Shown here: one piece after another, positions 57,110 to 64,000 of the stretch
How the letters are laid out: every line of letters starts with the position of its first letter
How positions within the stretch are numbered: position 1 is the first letter of the stretch
Source: Plasmopara viticola
Taxonomy: Eukaryota > Oomycota > Peronosporomycetes > Peronosporales > Peronosporaceae
Direction of reading: 5' to 3'
Assembly: GCA_001695595.3 (NCBI GenBank)
Contig: MBPM02000029.1
Coordinates: 477,501 to 541,500, forward strand
Length of the DNA: 64,000 nucleotides
Translations under genes and position numbers: made by a program
The notes under the pieces: model-generated
Told to the model about the DNA's origin: nothing
Database searches by the model: none
What the model saw: the letters and a program-made list of their open reading frames with translations, nothing else

Positions 57110-57545
57110 TGCTTGACATCCACATTCGTTACGGTCAGCACTGTTAAGGTGTCGTGAATTAGACACCACAGGTGCCTCCTTAAATGTCATTTTGCACCGC
57201 ATGCTTTGCAATGCGACTCAAAGTTTACGTGGCGGGCAGCCTTCTCGCGATGTACCTTGCCCTTTCGGCACTTGCTCCTTCCGCATGGTGATAAGCTGGG
57301 ACTTAGATCCCGGGCCATTTCATACTGAATGTTACGTTGTCCAAATATATAACCTTTCGTTGGACCAAGCGACTTATATTCAAATGGTGTGCTCGACCTC
57401 TTTACGTGCGTGCTTTGCCAAACTAAAATAAGAGATGGCTTGACCCCACGTTGTTTTCTTACTGCGAGCATACCCACCCACCGAATTTGACAGCAGCACG
57501 TCAGCCGCGTCTATTTTGTTTACCTTGCAGAAAATCTGGCGCAAA
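57110..57545 (-). mobile_element. Copia pre-integrase-like remnant
   Basis: The minus frame 57,187-57,477 (96 codons) includes CGRSKCRKGKVHRE and CKACGAK, plausible for the GAG-pre-integrase zinc region. It matches 10.7-11.15 kb. It lies upstream, on the minus strand, of the RT piece at 55.3 kb, in the order expected for copia. Confidence 0.45.
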
Positions 57546-57549
57546 AGTA

Positions 57550-58450
57550 ATGATTAATGATTTATTTGCATATTGCTGCAATGTACCCGTGCAGCAATGT
57601 GCATAAGAGACATTGTCATACTGTATTGAAACCTAAGTGGCTGTCGAAAAACTTTGTCGATGTAGATGCCACCGGTCAAGCGTGTGCTTGGCAAATACTT
57701 ATTAACGGCGTATACACATCAAATAGATTTGTACTTCCCCACCATCGCTAGTCCTTGTCCGTCGTCGTAATTGGTGCAAATTTTGTTCGTACTTAGCCAA
57801 ACCAACGCGTACTGGTGGAAACCGGTTAGAGAGAGATTTCGGCGGCTATGCTCTATCGACTGGGTCTGTTTAATGCTTGCATTAAGCTTTTGGTGTATTA
57901 GCGTAAGAACTAATAAAGTAAAACAAGACATTTAAAGTCAACTCAGCTGAAAAGTTTATAGATAATTTATCAAAGACTGATAAACCCTATTTGGCCTTGA
58001 CATTTGTGAGAAGGCAGTATTTTCTGACTCCGACTATGTGCGATATACAAAAAGTTCTTGATATTGATGTAGATGTCACACATTGAAGTAAAGTGAATCT
58101 AATTGTGTAGGCAAAAAGAGGCTAGTGTCCATAATACGTATATAATTAACATTGCCAGATTGTAACTATATTGTGGTTGGCGCTGCTAAGCCTACAAACT
58201 CTAACTTCGTTTCACCCAAGTATGTCTTGCTATTGTATTCGTCTTGCTATAAATCCGTGTGTGTGTCTTTCCATAGAATTGCTTGCACACATTAAATATT
58301 TGGAACTTCACGAATAGCAGCTGCTACATCTACCCTGAAACTAAAACGAAGACATTAACGTTAAAAAAATTAACAGTTACATTAGTAGAATCGCAACAAA
58401 TACAAGTAGACCGTTGAAATGTTCATTCATGTGCAGACAGTATTCGATAA
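57550..58450. other. No recognised feature
   Basis: Frames of 64-70 codons only, with no motif or identified repeat partner. Confidence 0.4.
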
Positions 58451-58479
58451 ACTAAATCGGAAGGAGTTGCAGCTGATAG

Positions 58480-58900
58480 TTACTTTATAAATTCCCAGAC
58501 ATTGCTTTTGCTGTCCCTTATAATAGAAATTCCACAAGAGGAGCACTCGAGCGTCACTTTTGCTAAATACAAAGAGCCAAGTCGCATACATTTCCCTTAT
58601 AGGCTGGTGTTACGTTAAACGTCTGCACCCACTCTGGCGCAGACTGAACAGATGACCACCCTGATCGCAAGTCAACTTTGGGCTTCGCACTCATTGTATT
58701 GAGCACACCTTTTAATTCCGAAATCAAGAATTTGTGACATGTGACACTGTCAGCACGTGTAGCTGAATACATCACGCCAAGTCTGGCCATTACAGAAGCC
58801 AAATAGGTCTTGTAACTCCTTTGCGAGGTTTTAACTGCAACAAATGAGTCGGGACTAGTGCCCAAGTTTTTAATTGAGATGACCAAAACCCAGTAAATAT
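58480..58900 (+). mobile_element. Ty1/copia RNase H fragment
   Basis: The plus strand at about 58,651 reads TDDHPDRKSTLGFALIVLS and later VAEYITPSLAITEAK. These match the DWAxDxxDRKSTSGxxF and STAEAEYxALSxAxxEAxW motifs of the copia RNase H. One in-frame stop precedes the first. The 107-codon minus frame at 58,563-58,886 is antisense to it. Confidence 0.75.
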
Positions 58901-59600
58901 AGTCGCGCCAAACCCATCGACACCAAATATCATCCTATCCGTATCGAGGTCAATAATACTTTGCTTAATCTGTTGAGTGTAGTTTCTACGACGATATGAT
59001 TGACCGACAGACAATTATTTGCCTCAACAACTGCAATGTGTATGTTGTGATTTCATCAGATATTATTTAAGTGGAGATACTCTGATGTCCAAAAATGATT
59101 TGGATTGACCATGTTGCATTTAATATAAAAAATACACTAGGTTTGTAGACATTTCCTGGCTACACATCTTTTTCCCCGACACCTACGCCATGTATTTGTG
59201 TGTATCAGGTTTGAGCGCGTAAAAGCAAAGCTGGAGTACTGCGAGGTCTCTGTCCGCGATTATATCAAGGTGGTATGCATCGAGCGATGACACATTTAAC
59301 CGACGAATCGAGTTTAGAGCAGGAAAAAGTAAGACAGAAAGTTCTCGGAAAGGTCAAGAGCAAACAAATAAATAACTGCGTCATAACTTTATTGATTGCT
59401 TCGCACTTATGCACAATGAATGTTCAGCTTTGAAACGATAAAGGTTGTCTCTAAAAAGCTTCTCAGTGATTTTTTCGTTTGCACCTATCATCGTTCCCGA
59501 TCATATACTTATAAGCTTAATCCAAAATAAAATGGTTAGAGACAATTCTGAAATTACATTTTTATTAACAACAATTACTCTCAAACCGCCGATTTAATTT
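58900..59600. other. No recognised feature
   Basis: Only short frames; may contain the end of the copia fragment at its start. Confidence 0.4.
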
Positions 59601-59839
59601 TCCTTAAATCTAGCTTAAATTTATATCTCTCGTTCTGCTAGTATTCTTGGCGTAACTAATTTTTTGCTTCGTGTATAAGGTAGTACAACGCAAAAGATGT
59701 ATTCGGGCCTAATGTACGAACCCTCCAGCGTTGTTTGGTTTTCTTGGGACTTGCAACGTGATGGAACAAAAAGGCGGCCGAGCCGCCCGTTGCGATGGTC
59801 ATGCGACGTGGTAATACGACCACCCAATACTACAGCTTG

Positions 59840-60096
59840 AAGAGCTTCAAAATTTTATCCATTACACGTTTATGTATTTAATGTGTGCGTTTCTAAATTT
59901 TATGTGTATGGCATTGCATATTAATAGGAATTCCATAAAGAACTATATCTCAGGGATTGCATCGCACGTAGTGCATGCTTACGAGGCAAAACAGTGGGCT
60001 ACGTACTTTTTCACTGAGAAAGTGCTCTCTGCCACAAAGGATGGTCTACATGGCCGGTATGCGTGGTCGAAATGGAAAATAAAGGTTGTTAAGTAA
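59840..60096 (+). pseudogene. Possible tyrosine-recombinase core-binding fragment
   Basis: The frame 59,872-60,096 contains INRNSIKNYISGIASHV, like the 'SxxTIRNYLSAIxxxH' helix of the core-binding domain of tyrosine recombinases (for example Crypton-type elements, which occur in oomycetes). No catalytic Arg/His/Tyr domain follows. The similarity is short and the call is tentative. Confidence 0.25.
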
Positions 60097-60576
60097 AGAC
60101 AAGCTTGTGTTTACCCCAAGGTTGAATGTTTAAACAGCGCAAACTTAAATCCAATTGCTGTGATATAACCGTCGTCACGGGCAGTTTTGCCGGTAGCAGC
60201 TTTTACGCAAAAGCATTAAATTCTCCTGAACTTTATATGCATTAGTACTACTCATAGACATAGGCGATTTTACAGTTTTCGACCAAAAGGCAGTTCCAGA
60301 TGTTTTATAATTATTGGGAACCAAAAAACTTTATTGGCTGAAAGAAACTTCGTCTGTGTAAAAGGCCAGATGGAAGAAGAAGAATGATGGCCTTATAGGA
60401 TGGTCACAGTCGATGACTGAGAGTCAGGCTGTAGCAAGAAAAAAAACGTTAGAATTTTTCTGATATCGCTTCATATTTTGTTATAAGCTACGAACACTCC
60501 TCCTCTTGTACGAATCACCCCCCCCTCCGCGCCTCAGTCTCCTCCGACGGCCGATCTTAATCAGCTTCTCCGCAAC

Positions 60577-60890
60577 TGTGTTACGTAGTAGCACTCGTCG
60601 TGTCAAGTTCAAGAGTTCAAGGCAAGGGTACCTGTGGTCACTTAGTGAAAAGCGAATCAATATGTGATTATTATTTCAAGCCCCAGAGTGGTAAATAATA
60701 GATGAAAAAGGATTGTCTTACATCACAAAGTCAATGTTCAGTGATTAATTGGTGTGGATGCGCGCTAGTGTGGTATATACATCCGAATTTCCTTCAGTTG
60801 TTCTGTGGTTTTGTGCTTTTGCGTTTTGGTGAATCCCTTTCCCGCTTCTGAAATCACGGAGAATAAATTTTAAATATTTTACCCACTTGG
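60577..60890 (+). mobile_element. Probable 5' LTR of a Ty3/gypsy element
   Basis: Starts TGTTACGTAGTAGCACTCG, a TG start typical of gypsy LTRs. It contains a TATA-like GTGGTATATACATCC and an AATAAA at about 60,862, and precedes gag sequence on the same strand. The 3' LTR lies outside the window, so the boundaries cannot be checked. Confidence 0.45.
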
Positions 60891-60899
60891 CTTTGCTTG

Positions 60900-63800
60900 A
60901 TCTGCATTTACCACTGTTGAGCTGTTTCGTTTGGCTTTGTTGTATGGAAAGCGAAAGACTCGTGATTCCACAATCCCGTTTGTCAATACCACTGAGCTCC
61001 TAACAAGTCGTAACAAGGAGCCCGACAAGCTGCGAATAGACTTGTGGTTATCCACGCTTAAGCAGCTGGAGCATGTCTTACTTAGCCGAAACGAATTCCC
61101 GGATTGTAAGGACTCAGGCGCCAGGCTTTTAGTGCGCGACGTCACTGGAAGCGCCGTATTCAGCAAACTTAAAAACTTTTGGAAGGTTCATTACACCACT
61201 TTATTAATTCATGCAAAAAGCGTAGATAGCAAAAAATAATCACTTTCGCTTTTATCTTGAGGTTTTTAAGGTCTGGTAGACTATACAAAGAGCGCTGAGA
61301 AGTTCACCAAGTATGACCCAACAAAGAGGCCGTACGGCTGAGCACCTAAAGTCAAACCCAAGACCCCGTCAACAGAGCCGGATGAGTGCTTCTGACGATA
61401 GCGAAACTTGCGACCAACTTCGCGCTAAAGATTACAAGCACCGATTCCCCAAGATGCGGCACGTGCCAATGGCCAAGCAGATTCAACCGCTCAGGCTAAT
61501 GTAGCTCCCTCTGCAAACAGGCCAAGTCACACTGTCCAGGCAGCAATAAATGTGTATCTCACTCAGCAGCAACAGCAATATCAAGTCCATGTGCGAGCTC
61601 AAATGCAAAACCAAATGCAAAAGGCTAATAAGCGCTTCGAATTTCTCGTTGCGAGCAGAAGAAAAAAAGATATTTCTATTTATGAAGGAAGACTTGGCGA
61701 AAATATTGGATTCTAGATCTCCGCAACGAAACGGTACTACGCCAATAAGCGTCACTTGATGACAACCGAGTCGTCAGACTTTGTGACGCTCTTCTCAAGT
61801 AATTAGGCAAATTCATACTAAATTAATACCGTTCCTTTATCGCCAACTGCGAGCGCATGAACATGCACCAGACATGGGCACCGTTAAGAGCTAAATTGCG
61901 CACACGCTTTAGGCCTAAGGATTTCGAGGATAATCTCCAAAAGCGGATGTTTCACCTGAAGCTATCCATGTATACGTCTTAAATTCCAAAAACTTGATGT
62001 CCCGACCTAAATCGGAAATCCTTGATTTTAAAAAAGCGGTTCTTTTTCCAGAATGGATTACGGAAAGAAACCGAAAAATAAACCAAAGAAGAGAGTCCGA
62101 GTACTCTCCAGGAGGCCATTGAAGTTGCCTCCAGTTTCGAGTCTGCCCCCTACTTGGGCTGGACAAATCATATGTTGACCAAGTCATTCAAAAGGCACCA
62201 ACATAATCAGGCTATCGTGCGAACAAGTCACGACTTCAGAAACAATAGCTTTTAAAAAAGAGGAATGTGGATCCACAAGTGGACTCAATCGGCAACGTGT
62301 AACATCTGTGGCGTTGACGACCACATATCACCGCAATGTATCGCTCTATCGCTCTTAAAGGCAAGGAAGCGACTCGTTATATTAGAGGCGCACTATATGC
62401 TATCTTCGAAGCAGAAGCTCAAGCTTTTAAAGACGATAACCATAAGAAACCCGTCTCTTCATCGACAATGCATCTAGTCTTGACGGAGTATCCAAAGACT
62501 TGGTAGCGACTTAAGCTCGAAGCAATCGAGGTTGAGACTATGCTAGTCGACCTTGATTACGACCAGGTTGTTCACCACCCCCGGCGAACGGTGCACACGA
62601 AGTTGCAGATACTACTACATCGGGAACATTCCAAGTCATGCCCGTTTCTGAAAATAAGGATGCTATCATTAGCATGATGTGGCTTCGTGAGCAAAATCTA
62701 GATATCAACTTGACTACAGGAAGCATGTCTCCTTGCATCAACACAAAGCACCACGCGGCAGTTCGATCTAATCCTCATATTCAACGTACGTCCAGATGAA
62801 CGGCTGGACAACGCAAGGCTTGTATCAATCAGAGCCGCGAGATAATCGATAATTATTGACAACAAGGCCACCACAGCCGTCAAGAAATGACGCAGCTGAT
62901 TACTTCTCACCAAGTTTTGATGATGTTGCGTCACGACAAAGACTTTGAAGCTGTCTTTGTCATCAACCCCCATAATTCTGAAAAGGCTGAGCGTTTCAAG
63001 AATCAAGGATTAGAATCGCTTAAGGAAATCCAGCGTATAGAATGCTGCGTAAGTAAGTATTTTGCACAAAGCTTCCACCTCAAGTATGGGAAGGAATTGA
63101 GCTTGAAGTTTTCCTCAAGCCTGGTACCAAATCATTATCCGTCAAATAATGGCGACAGAGTCCTGGACAGCACAGGACAGTCCAAGAATAGACCAAAGAG
63201 ATGGTGCATATAGACATCTTTTGACCAAGTACGTTTGCCTTTTCGGCTCCAGCGAGTGTGTCAAGAAGCCTGTAGGTTGGCGCATTGTGCACGATTATCG
63301 TCAGCTAAATTTAGCGACAAGCTTGCCGGCAACATTAATGCCACGTAAGAAAGACGCTTTCGGCGCGGTTGAATTGCGTGATTCAAATATCTCATCAACC
63401 GGTTTTTACAACTCCAGATGGTCCATTAGAATATCTTTTCACTCTCATGGGACGAAGCGGAAGCCCGGATTCGTTTGACCAGCTCCTGCGGCAAGTCTTT
63501 TAAGATTTGAGAGATGTTATGATAATCTACTTTGACGAAATTCACGCGTCTATATATAGTGAAGATGTCGCAGACCATGTAAGGGCTTTAGACTGTGTAC
63601 TAGAATGGTGTGAAGAACAGAATTTTTACATCAAGTTGTCAAGGTTTCACTCCTGCGCGGATAAAGACAAATGCCTAGGCAACTTCGTCGGATGAAAAGG
63701 CGTTCGAATGGACCCCGACAAGATTAAGATTATCGCAGATTGGCCTATTTAAACGACAAACAAGCAAATCAAGTGCTTCTTACGCACGTCTATGTCTCAA

Positions 63801-64000
63801 GGTTTTGCAAAGGCATTTCGCAATTTGCAGGACCACTCTACGACAGTATTGTGAAAAAAATGTCTTCGAGAAGCGATCAAGCTCTCGAACGATCAGTTAC
63901 GCTGCTTCATCCACCTCAAGCGTCGATTGACCTTTCCACCCGCTTTAAGTCTTCCAAACTTTCTGAAACCATTCGATGTACATATGGACGCCTCGAATTT
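60900..64000 (+). mobile_element. Ty3/gypsy polyprotein remnant (gag-pol, runs off window)
   Basis: In order on the plus strand: Gag pieces (YANKRHLMTTESSDFV near 61,738; LRAKLRTRFRPKDFEDNLQK near 61,888); a perfect CCHC knuckle CNICGVDDHISPQC at 62,298-62,339; RT pieces KKPVGWRIVHDYRQLNLAT (63,265 on), IIYFDEIHA (63,521 on, where FDD is expected) and KGVRMDPDKI (63,699 on); and the start of the RNase H, FDVHMDAS, near the window end. Stops and frameshifts lie between the pieces, so the element is dead. The RT wording (GWRIVHDYRQLN) is typical of oomycete gypsy elements. The unassigned frame 60,931-61,239 (102 codons) lies before Gag and may be its N-terminus. The protease region (62.4-62.9 kb) has no visible DTG/DSG motif. 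Confidence 0.9.

Noticed and set aside
60931..61239. 102-codon frame as an independent host gene
   Set aside because: It lies between a probable gypsy LTR and Gag on the same strand, so it is more likely part of the element; no family was recognised.

Overview
The window looks like an accessory, repeat-choked region of an oomycete (Peronosporales-type) nuclear genome. Three things support this: a 1,068-codon P-type plasma-membrane H+-ATPase with the large M7-M8 loop reported for Phytophthora pumps; a near-perfect oomycete Inr core-promoter element 114 bp upstream of its start codon; and a background of decayed Ty1/copia and Ty3/gypsy elements. No introns, tRNA genes, rRNA genes or CRISPR arrays were seen. 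All gene calls come from reading the translations and repeats by eye; no database search was run.

Layout. 0.7-2.5 kb holds a weak trace of a D5-like (giant-virus or plasmid type) primase-helicase. 3.0-13.7 kb holds GH19 chitinase copies 1, 2 and 3; copies 1 and 3 lie in an inverted duplication. 13.7-19.1 kb is Ty1/copia debris with two tandem duplications, a hairpin and a SINE-like element. 19.1-33.4 kb is a very large imperfect palindrome. Its outer ends carry chitinase copy 4 (intact, minus strand) and copy 5 (truncated, plus strand), and its inner parts carry two head-to-head Ty1/copia remnants with LTR-like ends. The left arm has gained a 1,986-bp Mutator-like element carrying a broken phosphoenolpyruvate carboxykinase (PEPCK) copy. 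The right arm has gained a SINE-like element. 33.8-37.0 kb is the H+-ATPase, the only long conserved gene without damage. 37.2-40.8 kb shows nothing recognisable. 40.8-58.9 kb is Ty1/copia debris, partly arranged as a second palindrome around chitinase copy 6 (48.4-49.2 kb). 60.6 kb to the window end is a decayed Ty3/gypsy element on the plus strand.

How it fits together. Six copies of one GH19 chitinase lie within 46 kb. Five have a neighbouring, non-exonic 'block' repeat of about 200-290 bp and the sixth has two, so the unit that multiplied is a module (chitinase plus flank), not just the gene. Only copy 4 keeps both predicted catalytic glutamates in a full-length frame. Copy 3 is full length but has Glu to Asp at the predicted general acid. 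Copies 1 and 6 have single disabling changes, and copies 2 and 5 are truncated. The insertions can be ordered: the copia LTR came first (shared by three modules), then the modules were duplicated and inverted, then the Mutator-like/PEPCK element and the SINE-like element entered single arms, each leaving an empty site in the sister copies.
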